Below, piece by piece: positions 1 through 11,741 of a stretch of 64,000 bases of DNA; position 1 is the first letter of the stretch; each line of letters starts with the position of its first letter. Source of the DNA: Dickeya undicola (GTDB lineage: Bacteria; Pseudomonadota; Gammaproteobacteria; Enterobacterales; Enterobacteriaceae); NCBI RefSeq assembly GCF_000784735.1, contig NZ_JSYG01000001.1, positions 1-64,000 of the forward strand, in the 5' to 3' direction. The notes beneath the pieces were generated by a model. The model made no database searches. It was not told the origin of the DNA and saw only the letters and a list, made by a program, of their open reading frames with translations. The translations under genes were made by a program, and so were the position numbers.

Positions 1-374
1 CAATTTTAATTACACCCTCAAAGAAAAAGATATGAATAATTTCCGGCGTTGCTGATTACACATTCACGGTCATGCACCAACGCGTCACCACCATGCTTTT
101 TATTAGTGCGAAAATGGCGTAATTTTTCACAGATAAATCAACCAATAGCAAAACTTGCCATATTGGCGTTCATGCATTTCCCCATGATTTCCCCATAAAT
201 GTATTATTCTCTGTTTATCATTCTTTCAGTCTGCCGGTTTCAGCGATTATTTCTGGAATCATTTCATTTTCATCGTTTTATTCTGAATGGAATACGCTCA
301 GGTTAAAGAAGTAAACGTTTTTAACAATAACAAAACATAATAGCGGGTTATCACTTATGTAGGAGGAATACCTC
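1..374. other. AT-rich non-coding region upstream of polB
   Basis: No convincing gene is visible here on either strand. The stretch is clearly more AT-rich than the coding DNA that follows. It contains a short direct repeat of ATTTCCCCAT near 178-197 and, at 361-366, an isolated perfect AGGAGG that is not followed by a normal start codon. The araD gene that adjoins polB in E. coli is not seen. Confidence 0.6.
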
Positions 375-403
375 TGGACAAACACTGTATGCATATACAT
401 AAT
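375..403 (+). promoter_or_regulatory. polB promoter with overlapping LexA (SOS) box
   Basis: A sigma-70 promoter can be read as TGGACA (375-380), a 17-bp spacer and CATAAT (398-403), each hexamer differing from consensus at one base. Inside the spacer and running into the -10 lies CTGT-ATGCATAT-ACAT (385-400), which matches the LexA consensus CTGT-N8-ACAG at all but one fixed position. LexA bound here would block RNA polymerase. This agrees with the known SOS induction of polB (dinA) in E. coli. Confidence 0.8.
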
Positions 404-441
404 TCACTGCATTATTTCATTTATCCATCTGACTACACGCC

Positions 442-2814
442 ATGACCCTTTCACCACCGCGTCAGGGGTTCGTATTGACCCGCCACTGGCAGGACACGCC
501 CGCCGGGGTTCAGGTCGAATGCTGGCTGGCGACCGATAACGGCCCCTGCCGGGTCAGGTTAGCGCCGCAGCAGGCGGTGGCGTTTGTGCCGATGCGCCAT
601 CAGGCACAGATTACCCAGCTACTGAGCGGTGAAAAACACTGGCAGTTGCGGCCGCTGGAACTGAAAAACTTCCACCATGAGCCACAACTCGGGCTCTACT
701 GTCTGCACTATCGCCAATTGCTACGGCTGGAGAAGAAACTCCAGGAAGCCGGGATTGCGGTGTACGAGGCGGATATCCGCCCGCCGGAGCGGTTTCTGAT
801 GGAACGCTTTATTACCGCCCCGGTCTGGTTCAGCGGCGAAGAACGCGCTGACGGGCTGATCGATAACGTCAGACTGAAGCCTGCCTCTGACTATCGCCCG
901 CCACTGAAAACCGTGTCGCTGGATATCGAAACCAGCCGTCACGGCGAGCTGTACTGCATCGGCCTGGAAGGCTGCGGCCAGCGCCAGGTATTTATGCTGG
1001 GGCCAGAAAACGGCAACGCCGACGATGCTGGCGATCTGACGCTGGACTACGTCGCCAGTCGCCCGCAACTGCTGGAGAAACTCAACCAGTGGCTGCAAAC
1101 CCACGACCCGGATGTGATCATCGGCTGGAATCTGGTGCAGTTTGACCTGCGGGTGCTGCAACAACACGCCGAGCGTTACCGCATTCCACTACAGTTCGGA
1201 CGTGGTGGTCAGGCGCTGGAATGGCGCGAGCACGGCTACCGGCAAGGGCACTTTTTCGCCGGTGCGCCGGGGCGGCTGATCGTGGACGGCATTGAAGCGC
1301 TAAAATCCGCCACCTGGAACTTTGCCTCGTTCAGCCTGGAATTTGTCTCTCAATCACTGCTGGGCGAAGGCAAGGCCAGCGACAATCCCTATCAGCGGCT
1401 GGAAGAGATTGAACAGCGCTTTCAGCAGGATAAACCCGCGCTGGCGCGCTACAACCTGAAAGATTGCGAACTGGTGACGCGCATTTTCGAGAAAACCCAT
1501 CTGATGCCTTTTTTGCTGGAGCGCGCCAGCGTGACCGGGCTGGCGGCGGACCGCAGCGGTGGTTCGGTGGCGGCGTTCACTCACCTGTACCTGCCGCGTA
1601 TGCACCGGGCCGGGTTTGTCGCCCCCAACCTCGGTGAAGTACCACCAGAAGCCAGCCCAGGCGGCTACGTGATGGATTCCCGCCCCGGTCTGTACGACTC
1701 GGTGCTGGTGCTGGACTATAAAAGCCTGTATCCCTCGATCATCCGCACTTTTCTGATCGACCCGATCGGTCTGGTCACCGGTTTGCAGCAGCCGGATGAG
1801 CAACATGCGGTGGAAGGCTTTCGTGGTGCCTGGTTCTCCCGTCGTCACCATTGTCTGCCCGCCATTGTCGAAAGCATCTGGCACCAGCGCGACCTCGCCA
1901 AGCAGGAAAACAACAAGCCGTTATCGCAAGCGCTGAAAATCATCATGAATGCGTTTTATGGCGTACTGGGTTCCAGCGGCTGCCGCTTTTTCGACCCACG
2001 CCTGGCCTCCTCCATCACCTTGCGCGGCCATGAGATCATGCGCCAGACTCGTTCTCTGATTGAAGCCAAAGGCTATCAGGTGATTTACGGCGATACCGAC
2101 TCGACCTTCGTCTGGCTTAAACGCGCTCACCGCGAGGACGAGGCAGAAGCTATCGGCCGTGAATTGGTGGCCTATATCAACGACTGGTGGCAACAGCACC
2201 TCCACCAGCAACACGGGCTGAACAGCGCGCTGGAGATGGAGTACGAAACCCATTTTCACCGTTTTTTGATGCCCACCATTCGCGGTGCTGAACTGGGCAG
2301 CAAAAAACGCTACGCCGGTATGACCCTTACCGCACAGGGCGAGCAGATGGTGTTTAAAGGGCTGGAAACGGTGCGATCCGACTGGACACCGCTGGCGCAG
2401 CAATTCCAGCAACAGCTTTACCAGCGTATCTTCCACCGTGAACCCTATCAGGAGTGGGTGCGGGAGTATGTGGCGAAGACGTTGAGCGGCGAATACGACG
2501 ACCTGCTGGTGTACCGCAAACGCCTGCGCCACAAGCTGAGCGACTATCAACGTAACGTGCCGCCACAGGTCCGCGCCGCCAGAATGGCCGACGACTACAA
2601 CCGCCAGCATGACCGCCCGTTGCAATACCAGAGTGGTGGCTGGATAAGCTACGTCATCACGGTGAATGGCCCGGAACCGCTGGAGAATCGCCGCTCGCCG
2701 CTGGATTACAGCCACTATGTGGAAAAACAGTTACAACCGGTCGCCGATGCGATACTGCCTTTCATTCACGACGATTTTGCTACACTGATTACCGGACAGA
2801 TGGGGCTATTTTAG
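442..2814 (+). CDS. polB: DNA polymerase II (family B, SOS-inducible)
   Basis: This 790-residue protein aligns end to end with E. coli Pol II (783 residues), a family B polymerase with 3'-5' proofreading used in replication restart and translesion synthesis. The exonuclease motif DIETS is at residues 161-165 and an [10 protein letters not shown] motif follows near 228. Polymerase motif [10 protein letters not shown], is at 425-433, motif B (KIIMNAFYG) near 497, and catalytic motif C, YGDTDS, at 549-554, so both active sites look intact. The gene is preceded by a LexA-boxed promoter, and the start lies about 30 bp after the expected transcription start. It appears monocistronic, with a 211-bp gap before rapA. 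The ribosome-binding site is weak. Confidence 0.97.
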   Translation: MTLSPPRQGFVLTRHWQDTPAGVQVECWLATDNGPCRVRLAPQQAVAFVPMRHQAQITQLLSGEKHWQLRPLELKNFHHEPQLGLYCLHYRQLLRLEKKLQEAGIAVYEADIRPPERFLMERFITAPVWFSGEERADGLIDNVRLKPASDYRPPLKTVSLDIETSRHGELYCIGLEGCGQRQVFMLGPENGNADDAGDLTLDYVASRPQLLEKLNQWLQTHDPDVIIGWNLVQFDLRVLQQHAERYRIPLQFGRGGQALEWREHGYRQGHFFAGAPGRLIVDGIEALKSATWNFASFSLEFVSQSLLGEGKASDNPYQRLEEIEQRFQQDKPALARYNLKDCELVTRIFEKTHLMPFLLERASVTGLAADRSGGSVAAFTHLYLPRMHRAGFVAPNLGEVPPEASPGGYVMDSRPGLYDSVLVLDYKSLYPSIIRTFLIDPIGLVTGLQQPDEQHAVEGFRGAWFSRRHHCLPAIVESIWHQRDLAKQENNKPLSQALKIIMNAFYGVLGSSGCRFFDPRLASSITLRGHEIMRQTRSLIEAKGYQVIYGDTDSTFVWLKRAHREDEAEAIGRELVAYINDWWQQHLHQQHGLNSALEMEYETHFHRFLMPTIRGAELGSKKRYAGMTLTAQGEQMVFKGLETVRSDWTPLAQQFQQQLYQRIFHREPYQEWVREYVAKTLSGEYDDLLVYRKRLRHKLSDYQRNVPPQVRAARMADDYNRQHDRPLQYQSGGWISYVITVNGPEPLENRRSPLDYSHYVEKQLQPVADAILPFIHDDFATLITGQMGLF

Positions 2815-3025
2815 CAATCCGGTGGTGCCTGACAGGTGACGAACAGGCCACCATCCAGTACCATAGCGCCCTTTCAAAATATCAGGCGTTCCCCACCCCC
2901 GCATCATAGGCTGTGCCCGACATCATCACTGTCGCGCAGGGCGGGTAAGGTATTGCCGAACGCAGAGGTCGGCGGCCCTCTGTTCAGACATTCTCCGACA
3001 ACGACGAGTATCGAGCTTAGAATTT

Positions 3026-5929
3026 ATGCCTTTTACACTTGGTCAACGCTGGATCAGCGATACAGAAAGCGATTTAGGATTGGGTACGGTAGTAGCGATG
3101 GATGCCCGCATGGTGACTCTACTGTTTCCGGCCAGTGGCGAAAACCGTCTCTATTCCAGAAATGACGCGCCTATCACCCGTGTCATGTTCAATCCCGGCG
3201 ATACCATCACCAGCCACGAAAGCTGGCAGTTACGAGTGGAGGACGTGCGTGACGAGAATGGCCTGCGCACCTATATCGGTCAGCGGCTGGACACCGATGA
3301 ACCCGCCGAACTGCGGGAAGTGTTCCTTGATAGTAAGCTGACGTTCAATAAGCCGCAGGATCGGCTGTTCGCCGGTCAAATCGACCGAATGGATCGCTTT
3401 GCGCTGCGCTACCGCGCCCGCCAGCACCAGCACCAACAGGCGCTGGAGCCGTGGGGTGGGCTACGCGGTATGCGCGCCAGTCTGATCCCACACCAGTTGT
3501 ATATTGCCCGCGAAGTGGGCCAGCGCCATGCACCGCGCGTACTGCTGGCAGACGAAGTAGGGCTGGGTAAAACCATTGAAGCCGGTATGATTATCCACCA
3601 GCAGTTGCTGGCGGGTCGGGCGGAACGCGTGCTGATCGTGGTGCCGGAAACCTTGCAGCATCAGTGGTTGGTGGAGATGCTGCGCCGCTTCAACCTGCTG
3701 TTTTCTCTGTTCGATGACGAGCGCTACGCCGAAGCCCGCCTTGACAGCGACAACCCGTTTGAAACCGAGCAGTTGATCATCTGTTCGCTGGATTTTGTGC
3801 GCCGCAACCCGTCCCGTTTCGAGCAACTGCTGGACGCCAACTGGGATCTGCTGGTCGTCGATGAAGCGCACCATCTGGTATGGAGCGAAGACGCACCCAG
3901 CGCCGGTTACCGCGCTATTGAAAAACTGGCGGGTGAAATCCCTGCGGTACTGCTACTGACGGCGACGCCGGAACAATTGGGTCAGGAAAGTCACTTTGCC
4001 CGTTTGCGTCTGCTCGACCCGAACCGCTTCCATGATTATCACGAGTTTATCGCCGAACAACAGCAATACCGCCCGGTGGCCGATGCGGTCACCCTGTTGC
4101 TAAGCGGCAACAGCATCAATGACAGCGAGCGTAACGCACTCGGCGACATGCTGGGCGAGCAGGATATCGAACCGCTGCTGAAGTCCATCGCCAGCGGCAG
4201 CGACGACAGCGCCACCGCGCGTCAGGAACTGATCACCATGCTGATGGACCGCCACGGCACCAGCCGTGTGCTGTTCCGCAACACCCGTCAGGGGGTGAAA
4301 GGCTTCCCGAAACGCGAACTGCATCAGGTAAAGCTGCCACTGCCAACGCAGTACCAGACGGCGATCCGCGTGTCCGGCATTATGAATGCCCGCAAATCTG
4401 CGGAAGACTGCGCACGCGACATGCTCTATCCAGAGCAGATCTATCAGCAATTTGAAGACGACAACGCCACCTGGTGGAGCTTCGACCCGCGCGTCGAATG
4501 GATGCTGGATTTTCTGACCAGCCACCGCGAAGAGAAAGTGCTGGTGATCTGCGCCAAGGCGGCCACTGCATTGCAACTGGAGCAGGTGCTACGCACCCGC
4601 GAAGCCATCCGCGCTGCGGTGTTCCACGAAGGGCTGTCGATTCTGGAGCGTGACCGCGCGGCTGCCTACTTCGCTTCCGAAGAGGAAGGCGCGCAGGTGT
4701 TGATCTGTTCCGAGATCGGTTCCGAAGGCCGCAATTTCCAGTTCGCTAGCCACCTGATCATGTTTGATCTGCCGTTTAACCCGGATCTGCTGGAACAGCG
4801 CATCGGCCGACTGGATCGTATCGGTCAGAGCCGCGATATCCAGATTCTGGTGCCTTATCTGGAAAACACCGCTCAGGCGCTGCTGGTGCGTTGGTATCAC
4901 GAGGGGCTGGATGCGTTCGAACACACCTGTCCGACCGGTCGTTCGATTTACGACGGCCACTACGAGCAACTCATCAACCTGCTTGCCAAACCGTCCGAAC
5001 AGGAAGGACTGGACGAGTTCATCCACAGCTGCCGCCAGCAGCACGATGCGCTGAAGGTCCAACTGGAACAAGGCCGCGACCGCCTGCTGGAGATGCATTC
5101 CAACGGCGGCGAACAGGCGCAGGCACTGGCCGAAGCGATCGCCGAGCAGGATAACGACGTCAATCTGGTGAATTTTGCCCTCAACCTGTTCGACATCATC
5201 GGTATTCATCAGGACGACCGCAGCGATAACCTGATCGTGCTGACGCCATCCGAGCATATGCTGGTGCCGGATTTCCCCGGCCTGCCGCAGGACGGTTGTA
5301 CCATCACCTTCGATCGCGACCAGGCGTTGTCCCGAGAGGACGCGCAATTCGTCAGTTGGGAACACCCGCTGATCCGCAACGGTCTGGACCTGATCCTGTC
5401 CGGCGACACCGGCAGTTGCGCCGTGTCACTGTTGAAAAACAAGGCGCTGCCGGTCGGCACCTTGCTGGCAGAACTGGTATACGTGGTGGAAGCGCAAGCG
5501 CCGAAGAAATTGCAGCTGACCCGCTTCCTGCCGCCAACACCGATTCGCGTGCTGCTGGACCGCAAAGGCACCAATCTGGCGGCGCAGGTGGAGTTCGAGA
5601 GCTTCAACCGCCAACTGAGTTCGGTAAACCGCCACACCTCCAGCAAACTGGTGAATGCGGTGCAGGACGATGTACATGACATGTTGCAGAAAGCCCAACC
5701 GCTGGTGGAAGCGCAGGCGCAAGCACTGATCGCCGACGCGCAGCGTAACGCCGAAACACAGTTACGCCGCGAACAGGAACGTCTGGAAGCGCTCAAAGCC
5801 GTCAACCCGAACATCCGTGACGACGAACTGGAGGCACTGGAAGAACAGCGCGAACAAGTGCTGCTTAACCTGCAGCAGGCCAACTGGCGTCTGGATGCCA
5901 TCCGTCTGGTGGTGGTGACGCACCAGTAA
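3026..5929 (+). CDS. rapA: RNA polymerase-recycling ATPase RapA (SWI2/SNF2 family)
   Basis: The 967-residue product matches E. coli RapA (968 residues), which binds core RNA polymerase and uses ATP to release it from stalled post-termination complexes. The N-terminus ([15 protein letters not shown]) carries the Tudor-like domains. The helicase core has Walker A DEVGLGKT at residues 176-183 and a DEAH box at 279-282. The second helicase lobe with its QxxGRxxRxGQ-type motif ([12 protein letters not shown]) is near 590-601. The C-terminal third is rich in coiled-coil type Q/E/A/L sequence. It follows polB on the same strand, as in E. coli. Other start codons upstream are ruled out because this one gives exact N-terminal alignment. 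Confidence 0.97.
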   Translation: MPFTLGQRWISDTESDLGLGTVVAMDARMVTLLFPASGENRLYSRNDAPITRVMFNPGDTITSHESWQLRVEDVRDENGLRTYIGQRLDTDEPAELREVFLDSKLTFNKPQDRLFAGQIDRMDRFALRYRARQHQHQQALEPWGGLRGMRASLIPHQLYIAREVGQRHAPRVLLADEVGLGKTIEAGMIIHQQLLAGRAERVLIVVPETLQHQWLVEMLRRFNLLFSLFDDERYAEARLDSDNPFETEQLIICSLDFVRRNPSRFEQLLDANWDLLVVDEAHHLVWSEDAPSAGYRAIEKLAGEIPAVLLLTATPEQLGQESHFARLRLLDPNRFHDYHEFIAEQQQYRPVADAVTLLLSGNSINDSERNALGDMLGEQDIEPLLKSIASGSDDSATARQELITMLMDRHGTSRVLFRNTRQGVKGFPKRELHQVKLPLPTQYQTAIRVSGIMNARKSAEDCARDMLYPEQIYQQFEDDNATWWSFDPRVEWMLDFLTSHREEKVLVICAKAATALQLEQVLRTREAIRAAVFHEGLSILERDRAAAYFASEEEGAQVLICSEIGSEGRNFQFASHLIMFDLPFNPDLLEQRIGRLDRIGQSRDIQILVPYLENTAQALLVRWYHEGLDAFEHTCPTGRSIYDGHYEQLINLLAKPSEQEGLDEFIHSCRQQHDALKVQLEQGRDRLLEMHSNGGEQAQALAEAIAEQDNDVNLVNFALNLFDIIGIHQDDRSDNLIVLTPSEHMLVPDFPGLPQDGCTITFDRDQALSREDAQFVSWEHPLIRNGLDLILSGDTGSCAVSLLKNKALPVGTLLAELVYVVEAQAPKKLQLTRFLPPTPIRVLLDRKGTNLAAQVEFESFNRQLSSVNRHTSSKLVNAVQDDVHDMLQKAQPLVEAQAQALIADAQRNAETQLRREQERLEALKAVNPNIRDDELEALEEQREQVLLNLQQANWRLDAIRLVVVTHQ

Positions 5930-5976
5930 GCCCCATCGGTTGTCTATATACTGCTGTCTATATACACGATACACAT

Positions 5977-6001
5977 CGCGGCAAGATCGTTTCTTGCCGC
6001 G
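5977..6001 (+). other. Perfect 10-bp hairpin between rapA and rluA
   Basis: CGCGGCAAGA (5977-5986) and TCTTGCCGCG (5992-6001) form a perfect 10-bp stem with a 5-nt loop, TCGTT. No T-run follows, so it is not a classical terminator. It ends one base before an ATG at 6002 and about 5 nt before the GGAG ribosome-binding site of the rluA start at 6017. It may limit rapA read-through, protect the rapA 3' end or influence rluA translation. Just upstream, TGTCTATATA occurs twice (5941-5950 and 5955-5964). Confidence 0.7.
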
Positions 6002-6016
6002 ATGCCGGAGCCCTTC

Positions 6017-6670
6017 ATGGAACCCTACAACCCACCCCGCGATCCCTGGCTGCATGTCCTGTATCAGGACAAGCACATCATGGTGGTGAACAAACCCAGC
6101 GGACTGCTCTCCGTCCCCGGCCGTGCCGAGGAGCACAAGGACAGCATCATGACCCGCATTCAGGCCGACTTTCCCGCCGCCGAGTCTGTCCATCGTCTGG
6201 ACATGGCGACCAGCGGCGTGATGGTGGTGGCGCTAACCAAAGCGGCGGAACGGGAGCTAAAACGTCAATTCCGCGAGCGGGAACCGAAGAAATCCTACAT
6301 CGCCCGCGTCTGGGGCCATCTGGTGTCGGATGACGGATTGGTTGATCTGCCGCTGATTTGCGACTGGCCGAATCGCCCAAAACAGAAAGTCTGTTTTGAA
6401 CAGGGTAAACCTGCTCAGACCGGTTATGTCGTGCTATCACGGGACAGCGACGGCACCACCCGTGTGAAGCTGATGCCGGTAACCGGTCGCTCGCACCAGT
6501 TACGCGTCCACATGCTGGCGCTGGGTCACCCCATTCTCGGTGACGGCTTCTACGCCCACCCGCAGGCCAAAGCCATGGCCCCCCGCTTGCTGCTGCACGC
6601 GCAGGAGCTGGCGATCACCCATCCGGCATTTAACACGCCGATGCATTTCCGCTGCGAAGCGGATTTCTAG
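6017..6670 (+). CDS. rluA: Dual-specificity 23S rRNA U746 / tRNA U32 pseudouridine synthase
   Basis: RluA isomerises uridine 746 of 23S rRNA and uridine 32 of several tRNAs to pseudouridine. The protein is almost co-linear with the E. coli enzyme (219 residues). It contains the signature RLDMATSG, whose aspartate is the catalytic residue of the RluA family, and the C-terminal TGRSHQLRVHM motif. I chose ATG 6017 (217 residues, MEPYNPPRDPW). It has a GGAG site 6 nt upstream and matches the E. coli N-terminus MGMENYNPP. An in-frame ATG at 6002 would sit directly against a hairpin and lacks a ribosome-binding site. The gene lies downstream of rapA and converges on djlA. Confidence 0.93.
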   Translation: MEPYNPPRDPWLHVLYQDKHIMVVNKPSGLLSVPGRAEEHKDSIMTRIQADFPAAESVHRLDMATSGVMVVALTKAAERELKRQFREREPKKSYIARVWGHLVSDDGLVDLPLICDWPNRPKQKVCFEQGKPAQTGYVVLSRDSDGTTRVKLMPVTGRSHQLRVHMLALGHPILGDGFYAHPQAKAMAPRLLLHAQELAITHPAFNTPMHFRCEADF

Positions 6671-6766
6671 CGCCCCGACTCTGGCGTTACAACGGCTTCG
6701 CAGAGAACGACGCGTCCTGAAAGACACGCGCTAACGGGAGACAATCAGAGCATAAAGGGAAGAAAA

Positions 6767-7762
6767 TCAGCGGGAAAATTTGTTGATTTTGAGAAACTCA
6801 TAGGCGGCCTGAATATCCTGCGCTTTGCGCTTGGCCATTTCAATCATGCGCGGTGACAGGCCCTTGCCCATCATCTTATCGGGGTGGTGTTCGCTCATCA
6901 GTTTACGATAAGCCCGTTTCACCGTGGCGGCGTCATCGCTGCTGCGCACGCCCAGCGTGCGGCAGGCGCTCTCAATCGTCGGGCCATACGACGACACGGG
7001 TGGCCGTTGGCCGTAAGACTGCCCACCATACGACTGGTTTCGCCGCTGGTAAGATTTGTTGCCCTGACGCGATGACTGATTGCTGTTTTGTCGAGACTGA
7101 TTGCTGTTCTGTCGAGACTGATAGTTGTTCTGCCGGGACTGATAATTGCTGTTCTGCCGCGACTGATGGCTACCTTGCCGCGACTGGTAGCCGCTGCTGT
7201 TGTTCTGCTTTGATGACTGGTGGTTGCCACGTTCCATATTGCGCATGAACAATTCGAACTGTTCGCGGGTCACCCCCAGTTCATCGGCGAACAGGTACAA
7301 CAACCGTCGCTCGCTAGGATGCAACACGCCGTCCACAAACGCCACCTGGAGCTGAATCTCCAGAAACATCCGGATCAAATCAAAGCGACCAATACAGGCA
7401 TCGCGCAGTTTGCGCAATTTGCTACGTAGCGGAAACTGGCTGGCTTTACCTTCACGAAACGCCTGTTGTGCGGCACTACGCGCCTCGCCATGCAACTCCA
7501 GCCGGTCCATCATGGTGGTAGCGATGCGAATATCGGACTCCGTTACCCGACCTTTCGATTTAGCCAGATGCCCCATCGCCTGAAAAGTTGTCAGGCAAAA
7601 CAGTGCCTGGCGAGTAGCTTGCGCGGAAAAAAAGTCGCGCTGACGGGATGCACGGGCTCTGTCAAGCAAATGACCTAACAACAGTCCGATTATCAACCCG
7701 CCGACACCAGCACTGGACGCAATCCCCAGCACTAGCCCCAGCAACTTTCCCCAATACCGCAT
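6767..7762 (-). CDS. djlA: Membrane-anchored DnaJ-like co-chaperone DjlA with expanded low-complexity linker
   Basis: DjlA is an inner-membrane type III J-protein that stimulates DnaK from the cytoplasmic side. Residues 5-31 form a glycine-rich transmembrane anchor (dimerisation segment). A TerB-like helical domain covers roughly 45-178. The J domain is at the C-terminus with HPD at residues 293-295 followed by a closing helix. At 331 residues it is about 60 longer than E. coli DjlA (271). The excess is a linker at residues 180-258 made almost only of Q, S, N, R, Y and G, including several SRQN-type repeats (nt 6989-7225). The gene converges on rluA and is divergent from lptD. The J domain is intact, so the protein should be functional. 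Confidence 0.94.
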   Translation of the reverse strand: MRYWGKLLGLVLGIASSAGVGGLIIGLLLGHLLDRARASRQRDFFSAQATRQALFCLTTFQAMGHLAKSKGRVTESDIRIATTMMDRLELHGEARSAAQQAFREGKASQFPLRSKLRKLRDACIGRFDLIRMFLEIQLQVAFVDGVLHPSERRLLYLFADELGVTREQFELFMRNMERGNHQSSKQNNSSGYQSRQGSHQSRQNSNYQSRQNNYQSRQNSNQSRQNSNQSSRQGNKSYQRRNQSYGGQSYGQRPPVSSYGPTIESACRTLGVRSSDDAATVKRAYRKLMSEHHPDKMMGKGLSPRMIEMAKRKAQDIQAAYEFLKINKFSR

Positions 7763-7948
7763 ATACTCCTCAAATCCCCATGCCGTCGGCCAAAAATTGC
7801 TTTATCATACCCGTCATTTATCTTTGCTCCTAACGGCAACGCATAGAAAATGGCGGGGATTTTGCACTGGTGCCACGCCGGTGGCTGATATAGTCTCTGA
7901 CCGTTTGCCGGCATGATGCCCTTGATGACGGAACACCTGATACCGCGT

Positions 7949-10336
7949 ATGAAAAAAAGTTTTCCAACCCTGCTGGCCTCATTAATTTGGTCGGCACTAT
8001 ACAGCCAGCACGCACTGGCCGATCTCGCCTCTCAATGTATGTCAGGCGTTCCCGTATATAATCGTCCGCTGGTTAATGGCGATACCAGCCAGTTGCCGGT
8101 GCACATCAAAGCCGATCAGTCACAGGCCAATTACCCAGACAGCGCCGTTTTTACAGGTAACGTCAACGTCGAGCAGGGTAACCGCGTGCTTACCGCCGAT
8201 CAGGTACAGTTGCATCAGAAACAACAACCTGGTCAGGCTGACCCACTCCGCACCGTCAACGCCATCGGTAACGTGCATTACGATGACAATCAGGTCATCC
8301 TGAGAGGCCCACGAGCCTGGTCTAACCTCAACACCAAAGATACCGACGTGGAAGACGGCGACTATCAAATGGTGGGGCGTCAGGGGCGCGGCGATGCTGA
8401 TAAGATGAAGCAGCGTGAAAATAACCGTTACACCATTCTGGATAACGGCTCGTTTACATCCTGTTTGCCCGGTGATGATAGCTGGAGTGTCGTCGGTTCG
8501 GAAGTGATCCAGGACCGGCAGGAGGAAGTCGCTGAAATTTGGAATGCCCGCTTCCACATTGCTGGCGTCCCCGTGTTCTACAGCCCTTACATGCAATTGC
8601 CTATCGGTGATAAGCGCCGTTCCGGTTTTCTGATCCCCAATGCCAAATACGGTAGCCGTAATGGCTTTGAACTGATAACCCCTTACTACTGGAACATCGC
8701 CCCCAACTACGATGCCACCATCACGCCGCATGTGCAGACCAACCGTGGCATCCAGTGGCAGAACGAGTTCCGTCACTTATCCCGCCTCGGTTTAAGTGTG
8801 GTGGAATTCGACTGGCTGCAGGACGACAGGCAGTATAAAAACGACGTACTGTCTGGAAAGTCAGGTTACGCGGCGGATGACAATTACACCCGTTGGCTGT
8901 TCCACTGGATGCACAGCGGCGTTGTTGATCAGGTATGGCGTATCAACGTTGATTACACCAAGGTCAGCGACCAGAACTATTTCACCGATCTGGACTCGGT
9001 CTACGGTAACACCACCGACGGTTATGCCACCCAGAAATTCAGTCTTGGTTACGCAACCCGTAACTGGGACGCTACGCTGTCGACACGCCAATACCAAATC
9101 TTCAGTAACCTGGCTAGTCAGGACGTGTACCGGGCCATGCCGCAGTTGGATATCAACTTCGTCAGAAATGATATCGGCCCCTTCGATTTATACCTCTACG
9201 GCCAGGCGGCGAAATTTACCAACATCAATCCCAATATGCCGGACGCTACGCGGCTCCACATAGAGCCGACACTGTCGTTGCCGCTTTCCAACGGCTGGGC
9301 CAGCCTGAATACTGAAACCAAGCTGCTAGCCACCCATTACCAGCAGGAAAATCTGGATGCCTACAGAGACAATCCAAATAATTCCACAAGCCAACAGCTA
9401 GAATCACAACGATTGAAAAGCAGTGTCAACCGAGTGATGCCGCAGTTCAAAACCGACGGCAAGATGGTGTTTGAACGCGATATGGATTGGGCTAAAGGCT
9501 ACACCCAGACGCTGGAGCCACGGGCGCAATACCTGTTTGTGCCATACCGCGACCAGTCAACGATCCGCGCTTATGACTCTACGCTGTTACAGGCAGATTA
9601 CGCTGGTCTGTTCCGCGATCGCACCTTCAGCGGCCTGGATCGCATCGCCTCGGCTAATCAGGTATCAACCGGTGTCACCACCCGTATGTACGACAGTGCG
9701 CTGGAAGAGCGCTTCAATGCCTCACTGGGTCAGATTTATTATTTTGAACGTCCACGCACCGGCACCAGTTCGAGCATTGACCAGAACGATGACCGTGGCA
9801 GCCTGAACTGGGCGGGAGACTCGTACTGGAAGTTCGCCGACAACTGGGGTATTCGCGGCGGCGCACAGTATGACCAACGCCTGAAGGATTTCACGCTCGG
9901 TGACGCCGTGCTGGAATACCGTGGTGGTGGTGAAAGAGTGTTCCAGTTGAACTACCGTTTCGCCAGTTCGAAATATATTCAGGCTATGTTGCCGACGGTG
10001 ACCAACCCAGGCTTCCAGCAAGGTATCTCGCAGGTAGGTGCTACCGCCAGTTGGCCGTTGACGGATCGCTGGGCTATCGTGGGTGCTTATTACTATGACA
10101 CCAAGGCTAACCAACCGGCTGACCAGTTGCTGGGCCTGCAATATAACACCTGCTGCTGGGCGGTGAACGTCGGCTATGAGCGCAAAATCACCAAGTGGGA
10201 CAACAACACCAATCAAAGCGTTTACGACAACAAGATTGGCTTTAGCTTTGAACTGCGTGGCCTGAGCAGCAATTACAGTCTGGGTACGGAAAAAATGCTG
10301 AAAAACGGTATTTTGCCTTACCAGCGCGCGTTCTGA
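7949..10336 (+). CDS. lptD: LPS-assembly outer-membrane protein LptD
   Basis: LptD is the essential outer-membrane beta-barrel that, plugged by the lipoprotein LptE, inserts lipopolysaccharide into the outer leaflet. I start the gene at ATG 7949 (795 residues), which gives a standard signal peptide ([20 protein letters not shown], then HALA) with cleavage before DLASQC. Longer in-frame starts at 7913-7925 would add residues before the basic signal-peptide end. The N-terminal OstA-like beta-jellyroll domain precedes the barrel. The four cysteines needed for disulfide-controlled maturation are present: one in SQCMSG, one in FTSCLPG and the pair in NTCCWA. E. coli LptD is 784 residues. It is the first gene of the lptD-surA-pdxA-rsmA-apaG-apaH cluster. 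Confidence 0.96.
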   Translation: MKKSFPTLLASLIWSALYSQHALADLASQCMSGVPVYNRPLVNGDTSQLPVHIKADQSQANYPDSAVFTGNVNVEQGNRVLTADQVQLHQKQQPGQADPLRTVNAIGNVHYDDNQVILRGPRAWSNLNTKDTDVEDGDYQMVGRQGRGDADKMKQRENNRYTILDNGSFTSCLPGDDSWSVVGSEVIQDRQEEVAEIWNARFHIAGVPVFYSPYMQLPIGDKRRSGFLIPNAKYGSRNGFELITPYYWNIAPNYDATITPHVQTNRGIQWQNEFRHLSRLGLSVVEFDWLQDDRQYKNDVLSGKSGYAADDNYTRWLFHWMHSGVVDQVWRINVDYTKVSDQNYFTDLDSVYGNTTDGYATQKFSLGYATRNWDATLSTRQYQIFSNLASQDVYRAMPQLDINFVRNDIGPFDLYLYGQAAKFTNINPNMPDATRLHIEPTLSLPLSNGWASLNTETKLLATHYQQENLDAYRDNPNNSTSQQLESQRLKSSVNRVMPQFKTDGKMVFERDMDWAKGYTQTLEPRAQYLFVPYRDQSTIRAYDSTLLQADYAGLFRDRTFSGLDRIASANQVSTGVTTRMYDSALEERFNASLGQIYYFERPRTGTSSSIDQNDDRGSLNWAGDSYWKFADNWGIRGGAQYDQRLKDFTLGDAVLEYRGGGERVFQLNYRFASSKYIQAMLPTVTNPGFQQGISQVGATASWPLTDRWAIVGAYYYDTKANQPADQLLGLQYNTCCWAVNVGYERKITKWDNNTNQSVYDNKIGFSFELRGLSSNYSLGTEKMLKNGILPYQRAF

Positions 10337-10448
10337 CGATGTTTTCTGAATAATGTAACGCCGGGAACTCTGGCGACAATAAACGTCTAATGACCGGTAG
10401 CGATTAAACATTTAACCCGCCCTGGCGGATAAAATTAACGGGAAAGGT

Positions 10449-11741
10449 ATGAAGAACTGGAGAGCGCTTGTTCTGGGACTGGCACTGAGTGCCAACATGG
10501 CGTTTGCGGCACCGCAAGAGGTCAATAAGATCGCCGCGATCGTCGACAACAGTGTGGTTCTGGAAAGCGATATCAATAGCCTGTTGCAGTCCGTCAAGCT
10601 AAACGCGCAAGAAGCTGGCCAACAACTGCCAGATGACGCTACGCTCCGTCACCAGATTCTGGAGCGCCTGATCATGGATAACATCATCATGCAGATGGCG
10701 CAGAAAATGGGCGTTCAGGTAACCGACGAGCAATTGGATCGCTCCATCGTCAATATCGCCGCGCAGAACCGCATGAGTATGGATCAACTGCGTAGCCGTC
10801 TGGCGGCAGAAGGCATCAGCTTTGATACTTACCGTAGCCAGATTCGCAAAGACATGACCATTGCCGAAGTACGCAACAGTGAAGTACGTCGTCGGGTTAC
10901 GGTACTGCCGCAGGAAGTGGATTCGCTGGCCCAACAGATCGCCAGTCAGGGAGCAAGCGGCCCCGAGGTTAACCTGAGCCAGATTCTGATCCCACTGCCG
11001 GAAAACCCGACACAGGATCAGGTCGACAAAGCGGAAAGTCTGGCCAATCGTCTGGTGAAAGAAGCCTCGCAGGGTGCCGACTTCGGCAAACTGGCTATCA
11101 CCTACTCCGCCGACCCGCAAGCACTGAAAGGCGGACAAATGGGCTGGGGTCGTCCGCAAGAACTGCCGTCGTTGTTCGCCGAACGTCTGACTAATCCGCA
11201 GAAAGGCCAGGTTATCGGGCCGATCCGCTCCGGTGTCGGCTTTCATATTCTGCGAGTCAATGATACTCGTGGCGGTGATCAGCCCGTCTCGGTGACCGAA
11301 GTGCACGCGCGTCATATTCTGCTACGTACCTCGGTGGTCATGAACGATGCACAGGCCAGAGCCAGACTGGAAGACATCGCAAGTCAGATCAAAAGCGGTA
11401 AGTTAAGCTTTGCCAACGCCGCCAAACAGCTGTCTCAGGATCCGGGCACCGCTAATCAGGGTGGCGATCTGGGCTGGTCATCACCAGACATGTATGATCC
11501 TGCATTCCGTGATGCGCTGACCCAATTGAAGAAAGGCGAAATCAGCGCGCCGGTGCACTCCTCCTTCGGCTGGCATCTGATTCAGTTGCTGGATACCCGT
11601 CAGGTGGACAAGACCGACGCAGCACAGAAAGATCGGGCCTATCGTATGCTGTTTAACCGTAAGTTCGCCGAAGAAGCGCAAACCTGGATGCAGGAAAAAC
11701 GCGCTGCGGCTTACGTGAAAATCCTGAATGGGCAGAACTGA
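10449..11741 (+). CDS. surA: Periplasmic chaperone and peptidyl-prolyl isomerase SurA
   Basis: SurA escorts unfolded outer-membrane proteins, including LptD, through the periplasm to the BAM complex. A 20-residue signal peptide ends at MAFA before APQEV. The N-terminal chaperone domain is followed by two parvulin domains: one starting near [11 protein letters not shown] (about residue 175) and one near [11 protein letters not shown] (about 285). The length, 430 residues, equals that of E. coli SurA (428). The gene lies 112 bp after lptD and its TGA overlaps the ATG of pdxA by one base, giving translational coupling. Confidence 0.97.
   Translation: MKNWRALVLGLALSANMAFAAPQEVNKIAAIVDNSVVLESDINSLLQSVKLNAQEAGQQLPDDATLRHQILERLIMDNIIMQMAQKMGVQVTDEQLDRSIVNIAAQNRMSMDQLRSRLAAEGISFDTYRSQIRKDMTIAEVRNSEVRRRVTVLPQEVDSLAQQIASQGASGPEVNLSQILIPLPENPTQDQVDKAESLANRLVKEASQGADFGKLAITYSADPQALKGGQMGWGRPQELPSLFAERLTNPQKGQVIGPIRSGVGFHILRVNDTRGGDQPVSVTEVHARHILLRTSVVMNDAQARARLEDIASQIKSGKLSFANAAKQLSQDPGTANQGGDLGWSSPDMYDPAFRDALTQLKKGEISAPVHSSFGWHLIQLLDTRQVDKTDAAQKDRAYRMLFNRKFAEEAQTWMQEKRAAAYVKILNGQN

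Noticed and set aside
2836-3165. 109-codon frame between polB and rapA
   Set aside because: It overlaps the well-supported rapA start in another frame and has no homology or good ribosome-binding site.
7080-7200. Short regular repeats that could suggest a CRISPR array
   Set aside because: They are in-frame codons for the SRQN-type linker of DjlA, too short and without unique spacers.
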